From positions 1 to 10,939 of the forward strand of contig JAQIWT010001404.1 of assembly GCA_034696485.1 (NCBI GenBank): 10,939 bases of DNA. The letters are read 5' to 3'. Below, one piece after another: positions 1 to 8,068 of the stretch (the first letter of the stretch is position 1; each line of letters opens with the position of its first letter). The notes under the pieces were generated by a model. That model saw only the letters and a list, made by a program, of their open reading frames with translations. It ran no database searches and had not been told where the DNA came from. The stretch is from Isohypsibius dastychi (taxonomy: Eukaryota > Tardigrada > Eutardigrada > Parachela > Isohypsibiidae). A program made the position numbers and the translations under genes.

Positions 1-128
1 GTTGGATTTCCGATAACATGTGGTTGGTTTTGTGGGTTCGGTGACGATCGCGGAGATGAGAAAACAGGGGAAAAAAAGAAAAAGCAGTACAAACTGTGGT
101 TGGTTGAGCGAAGCGATTGATGTGAGGT

Positions 129-342
129 AAATAGTGAGCGCGTACCGCTCTACTTACTTGGCGCGGGTAGCTCATGGTCATGGATAACTAATACGCAAAT
201 CAGTACAATGCTTGCATTCTACGTTCAATCAGGCTGGGCTGGGCAGACAGAAACCATTTCAATTCACATTTCCGTTTTCAACAAGATATTTTTGAGAGGC
301 GAGCAATCCTCCTTTCTCGCCTGCTTTCATCTTGTTCCTGAA
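129..342 (+). promoter_or_regulatory. 5' flank and probable 5' UTR of BTB-BACK gene 1, conserved with gene 2
   Basis: This stretch precedes the start codon at 343 and has a recognisable counterpart at 9749-9940, before the paralogue. The best-matching block is 129-167, around GCGCGTACCGCTC; gene 2 has GCGAGTACCGTTC. A second matching block runs from about 196 to 240 (CAGTACAATGCTTGCAT; gene 2 CAATACAATGCTGGCAT). An upstream ATG at 208 is in frame with 343, but the matching ATG in gene 2 (9820) lies 121 nt from its start, against 135 nt here. The reading frame is therefore not kept, which argues for untranslated rather than coding sequence. No clear TATA box is visible. Which parts are promoter and which are transcribed leader cannot be told from sequence alone. 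Confidence 0.5.
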
Positions 343-2449
343 ATGAATTGGCCTGATCGACTTGTGATTTGGGGGACGAGGAAGTCGTACGTCAAGTTGT
401 TTGAGATTGACGCTGTTGACTCGTTGGAAATCCTTCGAGAACATTGGAAGACGGGTTTGGAAAATCAGATTATTGTTCGCGATGGAGGAGAAGATGGAGA
501 TGCCATGGTCTGTTGCAAAAGTTATCTCATCCGAATCAGCACATACTTCCGGAATATCGTGGAACAGTGGAATGCAGCCTCGCCTCCTGAAATCAAGCTG
601 GAGAATATTTCACTAAAAGTCTTCAGAAAGTGAGAATCATGATTATGATTTTGTTGTTTTAGTACGCGGGGGCTGTTTCCATGTTTGTATTTTTAGATTA
701 CTCGAGATTGTTTCGACTGGATTATTGGAAATGGGAGATAACATTGACCTTTCGACCCTCGTTGGTGCAGCGAACTCCTTGAAGATGGCAAACCTTCCTC
801 GTCAGTTTTCTGGACTGATTCGAGACGAGTTGAAAAACAACAACAGCTCTGTTATCCTGTGGTGCTACATGACGCCAGAGGATTGCCACGGTTGTGTTGG
901 TTTGAGCGGGGAAGCTTTTGAATTAGTCAAGGCCAAATTCGAGGATATAATCCGGACGTGTTACAAGCAGCTGATGGACATGTCTGGAGAACAGGTATTC
1001 ATTAGTAATGTTCGTCGAATGGCTGACTTAATTGAGGTGTTTGCAGTGGATGGATGTCATTTCGGATCCAGGTCTCTTCGTTGTCTCAGAAGATGTTCTT
1101 TTCCGAACTATTTGCAGCTGGGTCGCTGTCGATCCTTTAAAAAGATCTGATGACTTCATAACCATGGCCGAGTGCATTCGCGGTGGTTGTCTGTCGGAAA
1201 ACGTTTTGGGACAGCTCCAGGATGATCCGTCAACACCTCCTCTTGTACGCATGTTCATTTCGTGTATCAACGATTCTTCGGAATCCCAGCCACGTATGTA
1301 CCTGCCGTTGTTTCTAGCTAGTAGCTTGACCAAAATGTTGTTGTTCTAGGAACTGTCGAAGTGATGGTGTTTTTGCCACGCGGTCGAGACCCTAGATATG
1401 GATTGATGTGTTATGACCCATTCGCCCGATCTGCAGAGTCGTCTTTGATCATTAAATTCGACGCTGAAAGTGTTTCGAATCAAGCTTGTTGGTTATCTCC
1501 GGCGAATATCATCTGCCTGTATCAAGATGACTCCCTGAAAGTAGTCGATCCAATCCTTGAGAACTGGATTCCGGAGGTGGCACAGAAGAGTTCGTACATT
1601 TACGTAAAAGTACCGGCATGTAAGTTTTCTGTCATAATCTAAACGATAAAGAATACACCGAAGTCTAATCTACAGATGGGAAAGCAGCATATCTTGATGA
1701 ATTCATCTACATGGCTTTATGGAATGATGATAATCACGAGCGCGGTTACTTCGTATTCGATTGTTCCGACATGAATTCCGGCAATGTGAGCAAAATTCCG
1801 GATGTACCTGACCGCCTCATCAACCGCCGCGATATTGCGCTGATTGGAATTAGCGGAGAGATCCATATATTCACTCAAGACTATTGTTATACATATGACC
1901 CTGAAAATGAGGATTGGTCGGGTGCTATACGCGTTACACCGCCTTTCAAAAGATACCCACAAAGTTGTTGCATTGGGCCTGATGGACTAGTGTATATCCA
2001 AGGTAGCCCATGTCCAACCAGCTGTTGTACTGTATAAAGCTGATGCCCTTTACTTCAGGGTATTTCGAGAACAGGCTGTGGATTTTCAATGCGGCTACTT
2101 CGCAATTTCGCGTAACCGGTAAGGTCAAACTTGAAATTTATCAGATCATGTTTAAATTAATCGAATCTAAATGTTCCAAATATGCTTTCTTTCAGCCGCC
2201 TGCACTGAAACGCTCTTGAAGGTCCTGAAGGTCGACGACAAAATCGTTTGCGTGGTCTACTCCATGCAGAAAGATCATGAAGGTCACCTTGCATCATGGG
2301 TTTACGATCACGTCGGAGATTTGTGGACAGGGCGCCGTTTAATCGATCTCGGTGAATCACCGGATGGAGATTTTGTTCCTGTTCGACTTTCGGCTTCCTC
2401 GTTCAGTATCCTTCCGCGAAAGAGTATAAAACGACCGTTGGAAGATTGA
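343..2449 (+). CDS. BTB-BACK domain protein with divergent C-terminal propeller-like half (BTB-kelch type), gene 1
   Basis: Seven exons give 580 residues, the usual size for BTB-kelch proteins: 343-629, 697-994, 1047-1293, 1350-1619, 1676-2002, 2059-2118 and 2196-2449 (TGA 2447-2449). All introns are GT-AG, 52-77 nt long, and frames join without stops. Residues 1 to about 150 form a BTB domain (RISTYFRNIVEQW, PEIKLENISLKVF, STGLLEMGD, LVGAANSLKM). Exon 3 (about 196-277) is a BACK domain (WMDVISDPGLFVVSEDVLF, SWVAVDPLKRSDDF, IRGGCLSENVL). Residues from about 280 to the end have strand-like repeats (YGLMCYDPF, GYFVFDCSDM, YCYTYDPENEDW, RLWIFNAATSQF, SWVYDHVGDLW) that fit a degenerate beta-propeller, but the double-glycine kelch signature is missing. 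Family members usually act in the cytosol as CUL3 substrate adaptors; that role is inferred. The start is the MNWPDRLVI methionine because the paralogue starts with MDWPARLVI and the frame upstream is not conserved. Confidence 0.88.
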
Positions 2450-2755
2450 AGTTTCTTTGTTTTTTGTGTCAATCTCTGTTCTTCTTTCATCCATCGGTTT
2501 TCGCAGTAATTGTTATATTTGAACGATGGTCAAATGAAACAAAAAACACAAGAGAAAACCAAGTGGAACCTAGTGAATTGTTAGCTAGGAACGTGAAACC
2601 TAATAATCAGTTTTTACTTTTATAAGTTGGTCAGCTGGCTGAAAAGTGTTGAGACTGTTTCGATTCTTCGTCGCGTTTTGAACTCGCAATAATATCATCT
2701 TATTCTCTCTCGAATCAACTCAACTTGCTAAAACTCAACGCACTTTGATTATCTG
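2450..2755. other. 3' flank of BTB-BACK gene 1
   Basis: This AT-rich, T-tract-rich stretch directly follows the gene 1 stop codon and probably contains its 3' UTR. I see no canonical AATAAA in it. The nearest variants are AATAAT-like runs near 2600 and 2690. No convincing coding frame, RNA gene or repeat is visible. Confidence 0.4.
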
Positions 2756-4040
2756 TTGTTTTTGATTGAACTTGTCTCAGAAAATAAGCTGAAAAAACTC
2801 CTTCCGATGTTCAAGACGCATAGCAATCTCCAACGGCTAAAACTCATATGTCGACCGCTCGAACTTGTCTGTTGTGGACATACAGTAATTACATCAACAA
2901 ATGATGCTGATGGTAATCGTAACAGGCTCCGTAACAAAGCGGCTGAACCGTCAGGCGTTTCTGTTCCGGAGAACAAAGACATGAGGGCCATGTGGTGACC
3001 TTTTGATTTGTTTTGATCTCATCTCATATCGCCGATGCGTTTCATCTCAATTCAGTCAACTTTCTGTAATTTTCGACCAGCTTTCGGAATAACAGACCAC
3101 AAGGCAAATGGCAGTACAAATAATCGGTTTTATCGGCGGAATACAGTATAACTTGAATCAGTTCTTTGAAACAGAGAACTCGAAACCTCTGCGTGAACAA
3201 GTTAATTGTTTCTTAAACTTATCAATATCCTGGATGACTACTGCGTGTTTCTTGGAGACTTCTTCAGTTGGTGGAGCCGGCTCAGTTTCTCCTGGCATAT
3301 CCATCAATTCATTCGTTCCACTCTCACTCGAGATTGGAAACTTGAGAGTGTTTCCACATTTTCTTCATCTGTTCCATCCGCTCGGCGTTTTCGGGATTTG
3401 CTTCGTTGGCTCTCCTGATCGATCTTTCCGGGGTCTGAGTTCGGTTGTATTAATGCGGATATTTGAGTCTGATTCATCTGTTATTGTATTTCGACCCGCC
3501 AGGAAGATTTTTTTAGGAGCAATCGAGGTGGTGGCATCCTTGCCATACTTTGGACACCATAGGGCGCTGTTTTTGACCCACTGGCTTGTTTCGCGAGGTT
3601 TCGCAGGAGAAACTGAATGAGTTGTTAGTTTGTGAAAATTCTCCTAGCTGTCAACTGGGTGCATGGATGTTGACCTCACTCTGTCACCGGATTGCTCTTG
3701 CTTCAGTGGATCAAACAAAACTGCTGAGCGTTCTCCGATGCATTAAACACGGAGCCTGCTACATGATTACGAGTGATAGAATTGAGCAAAGGTGGATCTT
3801 TAGTAACCGCTGCAGTAACTTCATCCACCGTACGCCCAAGGTCACGAATATCTATTGAGAACTCATATCTTCCGTGCCAAAATAAATTCAATAAGGTCAA
3901 GTTTCTTAAGAATTCTTGGAATTTTCAATTGGATTGCCGATGCCGTGGTAGTTGCCAGCATATGATAGCGAAGTCCCTCGAATCCACCTGGTTTCACAAA
4001 TGCTACGTGGAGGGCATCCAGTCCCCCTTTGTCACGTTGA
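2756..4040. other. Gene-poor stretch with broken coding-like frames, origin unknown
   Basis: No recognised gene lies here, though the sequence does not look random. On the plus strand an open frame runs from a possible acceptor (TCTCAG, ending about 2780) to 2998, and I recognise no domain in it. On the minus strand, reading from about 4090 down to 3150, several long open stretches follow one another in different frames. One contains VAFVKPGGFEGLRYHML, another DIRDLGRTVDEVTAAVTKD, another TEPAPPTEEVSKKHAVVIQD; stops and frame changes separate them. The longest plus-strand frame (3108-3620) has no family resemblance and is probably the antisense shadow of this minus-strand signal. The most likely reading is a decayed minus-strand gene of unknown family, with low certainty. 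Confidence 0.3.
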
Positions 4041-5190
4041 TACTTATAGCGGAGAACTTGTTCGTTCTAGAAGAAGAACAGAAAATCCAACTGGTAAATT
4101 TTCAATAAAGTGAAAATCGAATTGTAAGAAAAAATTTGAAATTCATAAAAGCTAAACGTACGAAAATTTAAACGGTGATGAAGTTTGAAATAATCTCTAA
4201 TTATTTAGGATATATGTATGGGTGGCTTACCATTTAAAAGTCGAGTTTTTCAGGTTGTGAATCGATTGGGATTGAATATGCTGAGTCAATTTGATTGCAA
4301 AATGCGGATCATCGAATATGTGGTCCAAAATTCCTTGACATCTAACCCGCTGCTGAGTTTGACGTTTGGCGAATTTGTGCGAGATGTCGCTGCCCGGAAG
4401 CCGGCTCCTGGCGGTGGATCAGTTGCAGTCTTGATTGGAAGTATGGTAAGTTGGACAGAATGAAGAATTGATAATAATCATTAATAAATTAAGTTTTATT
4501 GGATACTGTATTGTGAATAGTTAGAGTTGGCCAGAAAAGGAAACCCCATCGTACATATGCCTACGGGTGAATTTTTCGCGGATCGCCAATTGCAGATTTT
4601 TGGATTTGAATCTGATTGCTATTTTCCATTGCTTAATCTAATGATTAGCATGCAACTTGTTTTTTATACACAGGAAGCGAAAGACTTGATTAATCCCACC
4701 GTTATCGAAAATCATTTAAGAAATCTGCTTATCTACATGTTCCGCTTTCTTGATTTGCATGGTGTTCTGTGAGTTGACCTTTTAAAGGAGTTTTGTTTTT
4801 CTTTTTGATAGGGCGCCGATTTGTACTAGATGGTCGGTCTGCTCTCTTATGGAAACAAGAAGTTCGATAAACTGGAAAACGAGATGCGGAAAATGATTCC
4901 GGAATTTCATTCAGCTATGAGTGAATTGATCTTGCTAGTCGATTTGGAAACACGATAATCGTAAGTTTCCCTTTGATTGAATTTGTTCCATCTGGTTCAA
5001 GAATTGTTGGGCTGATTGATCTGTAGTAAGCTAACCGACTTCCGACTGGGAGTCCCCAAGAAATTCAGATCAAGACCGCTTTGTAAAAAGGGACGGTCCA
5101 ATTAAAGCGGAAAGAGAACATCTTGACATTCCCCGCACTCTGAGTGAAGTAGTTGCACCAATGTGTGGTCCCTACCCAATGGCGGGTTTG
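4041..5190 (+). pseudogene. FTCD: Decayed formimidoyltransferase-cyclodeaminase (FTCD) fragment, cyclodeaminase part
   Basis: FTCD is a bifunctional folate enzyme of histidine breakdown. Plus-strand pieces match it in order. At 4052-4093 is ENLFVLEEEQKIQL. It joins in phase across an intron (4094-4253) to 4254-4445, with VVNRLGLNML, RIIEYVV and the cyclodeaminase hallmark ARKPAPGGGSVAVLIGSM. An in-phase exon from 4812 carries MVGLLSYGNKKFDKLENEM and LILLVD. A last piece, about 5053-5163, has PRNSDQDRF and LDIPRTLSEVVAPM. Breaks: a TAG at 4827-4829, in the stretch where relatives read GAALGSMVG; loss of frame after LVDLE at about 4948; another frame change in an A-run near 5059-5063; and indel-like damage before ENLF at 4041. 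The N-terminal formiminotransferase domain (about 300 residues in the human enzyme) and the last 90 or so residues are not found nearby. Exon 4812 could instead start at 4830 using TACTAG as acceptor, avoiding the stop but losing six residues and leaving the other breaks. Confidence 0.8.
4527..4772 (+). other. Open frame of unknown meaning inside the FTCD-remnant intron
   Basis: The interval between the FTCD exons (4446-4811) is 366 nt, much longer than other introns here. It holds one open frame of about 81 codons, with a hydrophilic first part (GNPIVHMPTGEFFADRQLQI) and a hydrophobic, helix-like end (HLRNLLIYMFRFLDLHGVL). A fair acceptor (TATACACAG) ends at 4674, before EAKDLINPTVIENH, so the second half could once have been an exon. 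I recognise no family, and a chance open frame in AT-rich intron sequence is equally possible. Confidence 0.2.
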
Positions 5191-5269
5191 CTTTTGCGTT
5201 TAAACGCTGGCCACTCAGAAATATACCGAGAAGACAGCGCAGCCACCACGGCCAGATCAGATAGGCCAG

Positions 5270-5317
5270 CCAAGGTCTTTCGAAGTAACCTCTAACGGTT
5301 ACTTCTAAAGACCTTGG
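5270..5317. repeat. Near-perfect 21-bp inverted repeat (hairpin) flanked by GGCCAGC direct repeats
   Basis: The left arm 5270-5290 (CCAAGGTCTTTCGAAGTAAC plus C) pairs with the right arm 5297-5317 across a six-base loop (TCTAAC), with one mismatch. The same seven bases, GGCCAGC, occur at 5264-5270 and 5317-5323, so the hairpin sits between short direct repeats like a target-site duplication. It could be a tiny foldback insertion, the residue of an excised element, or a transcribed hairpin. No transposase or known family signature is visible. Confidence 0.75.
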
Positions 5318-5459
5318 GCCAGCTCGAATGGTATTCCAGCCTCGGGCATCTGAGGCCTCAAATTTTCGAGAAACAATCCCGAGTCTTGAAGTCTCACATT
5401 ACGGTACTCTCTCTCTTATCGCATAATCACTCTCCTTCCGTTCAATAAAGTGGGAGAGC

Positions 5460-5512
5460 GCCAGAATCAAGGCTGTAGAGATACAGCCTATCCCTACAGC
5501 CCTGGCCAGAAT
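5460..5512. repeat. Small nested hairpin flanked by GCCAGAAT direct repeats
   Basis: Between two copies of GCCAGAAT (5460-5467 and 5505-5512) lies a short insertion-like segment that starts CAAGGCTGTAG and ends CTACAGCCCTG. GGCTGTA (5471-5477) pairs with TACAGCC at 5482-5488 around a GAGA loop, and equally with TACAGCC at 5495-5501. The layout resembles the hairpin at 5270-5317: an inverted repeat beginning CAAGG inside GCCAG-containing direct repeats. The function is unknown. Confidence 0.6.
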
Positions 5513-5620
5513 ATCATCATAACCAAATTGAATAAATTATTTCGCATTTATTTTGCATTATTGATCCAGTATTTTGTTTTTTGTGCTCTACTTCTGAAAA
5601 TGAGTTAAATTTGTAGTTAG

Positions 5621-6460
5621 CTCAGTCTATGGTCAACGTTCTTAGTACTGTTATGGATGTCGATTCGGAGAAACTGGATGCCGCCATGACAGTTGAAAGC
5701 TCTAAGAAGTATACGGCTAGCTTACTATGCTTCTCGCAAAATTAAAAACTTTAATTGTCTGCAGGCTGACATCTTTTGCAGTCTCGTATTCTCTCGGCGC
5801 ACATCTGGATTCCGATAATTCTGGTTTGCAGCTGAAAACGGACAATATCGATATCAACCTCTACGATTTAAAACTGGAGAATTTATCCTCACATTTCGAT
5901 TTTGTGGTCTCCGAAGAAAGTTCTGAAGCCGGAACTTCTCCAACGATCTTTGTTCTCACTGCCGAGTGGCGTCATCAAGACAGCAGGAAGAGATTGCCAG
6001 AGTGACCTTCCTTGTCTACGAAAGTGCTCTGTTATATAAGGAATCCCGAAAGCAGTCTGTCATCGTCCAGGTCAACAACTGCACGAACGCAACTATTCCC
6101 AGTTCGCCCGTTATAGTGGCAAAGGAAGCTGCGACCACTAATCTCGTGGCTCCGATATCGTTTACCATGAAGAAGCCGGCAAAAGGTCGCAAGTTTAAGT
6201 GTGTCTACTGGAACGAAGAAGGTCAGAGTCTTTAACTTCTGTCTAATTGATTATCGGGAGTAAGATGACTGCTTTGGGAATTCGTGCTAATCACGTTGTT
6301 TTTGGTTTCTCCGTCATGCAAAGTTGTGAAACTGATGTTGATTTTTCAGAGAATCTGTGGTCAACCGATAGCCTCACTGCAAAATCTCAAACTGGAGATG
6401 AGATTCTATTCTATTCACCTTATGTCCGCGTTTTCGATTCTCTTTGTGAGTCCACAAGTA
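5621..6460 (+). pseudogene. Decayed adhesion-GPCR fragment: GAIN domain and GPS motif
   Basis: Adhesion GPCRs carry an extracellular GAIN domain that cleaves itself at the GPS just before the first membrane helix. Exon 5621-5708 gives VMDVDSEKLDAAM, typical of GAIN subdomain A. It splices in frame (intron 5709-5764) to SFAVSYSLGAHLD and LQLKTDNIDINLY. After reading-frame changes between about 5940 and 5990 comes ARVTFLVYESALLY, then PISFTMKKPAKG and the first GPS half KCVYWNEE. An in-phase intron (6222-6349) leads to NLWSTDSL, matching the GPS pattern W-S-T-x-G-C with Ser for Cys. The last GPS segment lies one frame over at 6413-6460 as HLMSAFSILFV, against the usual HLT-x-FA; the cysteines before it are gone and the cleavage threonine is Met. 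No seven-helix region is recognisable downstream. Frame breaks plus lost GPS residues indicate a pseudogene; the closest subtype may be latrophilin-like. Confidence 0.72.
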
Positions 6461-6902
6461 ATGACGAAGAACTGATGAACACTGAAGGGTTAGATTTCTC
6501 TACAAAAACTAGTGGTTATTCGGCGATCCAACTTGTTGACCTTTTTATTGAAGCCGGCTTGGAAGTCCAATTGTTGTTCTGTACAAAATTTTGACGGTAT
6601 CAGTGCAATCTTCTGGAAGGCAGCTCCCAGGCCCGTGATTAGAGCGTTGCCGAACAGTCTGTTTCATAGTTCGTACACATGGACATACCTCCATTTTAAA
6701 AAATCTGAGAAAGCTGCAATTTCGCTTACAGTCTCATTCTGGAATCTATTTTTCAGACTCATGCTCAGTTTACAGGTCCAATATCACCTTGATTACTTGC
6801 CCATGCCCACCTCTCATCGTCCATTAGCTAAGTGACATATCTGAAATCTTACCTGGGTGATAAATAATGCTTTTAGTATGATACAAATTGGAAAGTCTAA
6901 TC
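6461..6902. other. No supported gene; where the receptor's membrane region would be expected
   Basis: Short open frames occur on the plus strand, including one ending at 6594 and one ending at 6835. I looked here for the first adhesion-GPCR transmembrane helices and saw only weak hints, such as NLRKLQFRL near 6700, which resembles the first intracellular loop. That is not enough to call a domain. No RNA gene or repeat is visible. Confidence 0.3.
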
Positions 6903-7200
6903 TTACAGGAAGTCCCTGAGCGTTCTCTGTATGGAGTATATATGGTACGTAGAGAATAGCTTTTCCGGGTGCTGTAAGCGCAAAATTCCGATCTTTTTCT
7001 CAGAACGCCGGAATAACGTTAGCGCGCAAGCCAAAAGGTACTGCGGTACACCAGGTTCACTTTTGAAAACCAAACCTCCTTTAAAGGACTCCTTTAAGGC
7101 CATGGACACCACTATGGTAGGGATAGTGAGAACTTCGGACGCGACGACTTCGCGAAGTTTCAAGTCTTGCCTGGTTTCTCCAATAGTCTCAAATAAATAG
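6903..7200 (-). other. Unassigned open reading frame on the minus strand, possible exon remnant
   Basis: From about 7200 down to 6903 the minus strand stays open for roughly 95 codons. The translation is protein-like: KLREVVASEVLTIPTIVVSM, then LKESFKGGLVFKSEPGVPQY, then an LACALTLF stretch. The first methionine in frame is at 7161-7163, but the frame is open further upstream, so it could be an internal exon. I recognise no family. The antisense plus-strand frame (6931-7200) is Cys/Lys/Ser-rich and looks less natural. An AATAAA at 7192-7197 is on the plus strand and so does not serve this frame. A chance open frame cannot be excluded. Confidence 0.25.
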
Positions 7201-8068
7201 CTGGCCGTCAGAGTTTGAGATCAGGCAGTCGTTTTACGATAAGGTTGGTTGAACCTTAACCGAATGACCCTACCTAGCATTCAGTTGAAATGTGAATTGA
7301 AATGGAAATTTAAATATAAATTCGAATGGTGAAACGAGTCATTTCTCACATTTGAATTTCGTACAAGCTCAGGATCCAAAGCCGAGATGCCTGTGGAACT
7401 CAAGTCTAAGCAACCGTCTTCTAGCAGGGGCTTCGCTTCTTCAGGGTATCGCTGATGGCCAGTAATCTGATTCTGGAGAAAACGAGCAAAGTACTATGGA
7501 GCATGCGAGATATCCGTGTGCTCACTGCATGGTATGACACAAACATTGAAGTTGAACCGAAGAGTGCCTTCTTCGAAATGAAGAGTGCCTGCTTCATCAA
7601 ACTCACTCAACTTGTGGGTTTTGAGCTAACAAACTTTTGACATCCGAGGAACCCACTTATGATGCTTTCTCAGAAATATCATACTGCGGTCCAAGGTCTA
7701 GAGGGGAAGTCGTATGGCGTCACAACTCTATCCAATTGGTCGATATAACGTCCGATAGAAATTGCTTTCTGTTGGCCAGTCCACGCCAAGTCGACGTAGT
7801 GCATGCTGTATCACTATCACGGACTTTGATTTCTTTCGAGAATTCCTAGCTTCTAGATCTATCAGACTATTTGGAAAGCATGTCATCAGTCGCTGATTGG
7901 TATCAGAATGACACGGAAATTCTACGGCAAACATATACATAAGCTCAGATAGCTTCTCGTACGTCGAATATGGGCATCTAGTTTGAGAAAACCAGCAGTT
8001 TTTCTACGGTTCAAGTTCACCACGTACGATCAAATTATAACTTGTTTCAAGGCCTACTGTCAGTAGAG
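7201..8068. other. Intergenic stretch upstream of the lectin gene; short repeats, no recognised gene
   Basis: There is an inverted repeat TAAGGTT...AACCTTA at 7240-7258. An AT-rich tract lies around 7290-7330. A tandem-like repeat GAAGAGTGCC...GAAGAGTGCC occurs near 7559-7591. Open frames of 60-70 codons on both strands (for example plus 7637-7849, with GPRSRGEVVWR) show no family I can name and no splice sites that extend them convincingly. The last 40 bases before 8069 include an AT-rich TATA-like string (AAATTATAAC, about 8031-8040) that could serve the lectin gene. Confidence 0.35.

Larger units (their letters stand above)
5191..5620. other. Intergenic stretch with clustered hairpins and repeated GGCCAG words
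   Basis: Apart from the two hairpins listed separately, this stretch has several GGCCAG/GCCAG words (near 5249, 5264, 5318, 5460 and 5504) and a GCCTC...GAGGC inverted repeat around 5339-5356. AATAAA words occur at 5444 and near 5532. No coding exon is supported. The word clustering suggests a small non-autonomous element or several nested insertions, but I could not define outer terminal repeats. Confidence 0.35.

Noticed and set aside
19-105. Direct repeat TGTGGTTGGTT at 19-29 and 95-105
   Set aside because: Eleven bases of simple G/T sequence can easily recur by chance. No terminal inverted repeats or duplication boundaries accompany it.
208-342. N-terminal extension of BTB-BACK gene 1 from the in-frame ATG at 208
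   Set aside because: The matching leader in gene 2 has a length difference that is not a multiple of three, so the frame is not conserved. The paralogues align from MNWP/MDWP onward.
3108-3620. 170-codon plus-strand open frame
   Set aside because: It shows no domain, signal or splice context, and it lies opposite purine-rich minus-strand sequence that looks more protein-like. Probably an antisense shadow.
4827-4829. Programmed read-through or recoding at the TAG in the FTCD remnant
   Set aside because: Further frame breaks downstream and the missing halves of the enzyme make simple decay the better explanation.
5320-5345. tRNA-like or B-box-like sequence (CAGCTCGAATGG)
   Set aside because: It does not fit the B-box consensus and has no matching A box, anticodon arm or acceptor stem.
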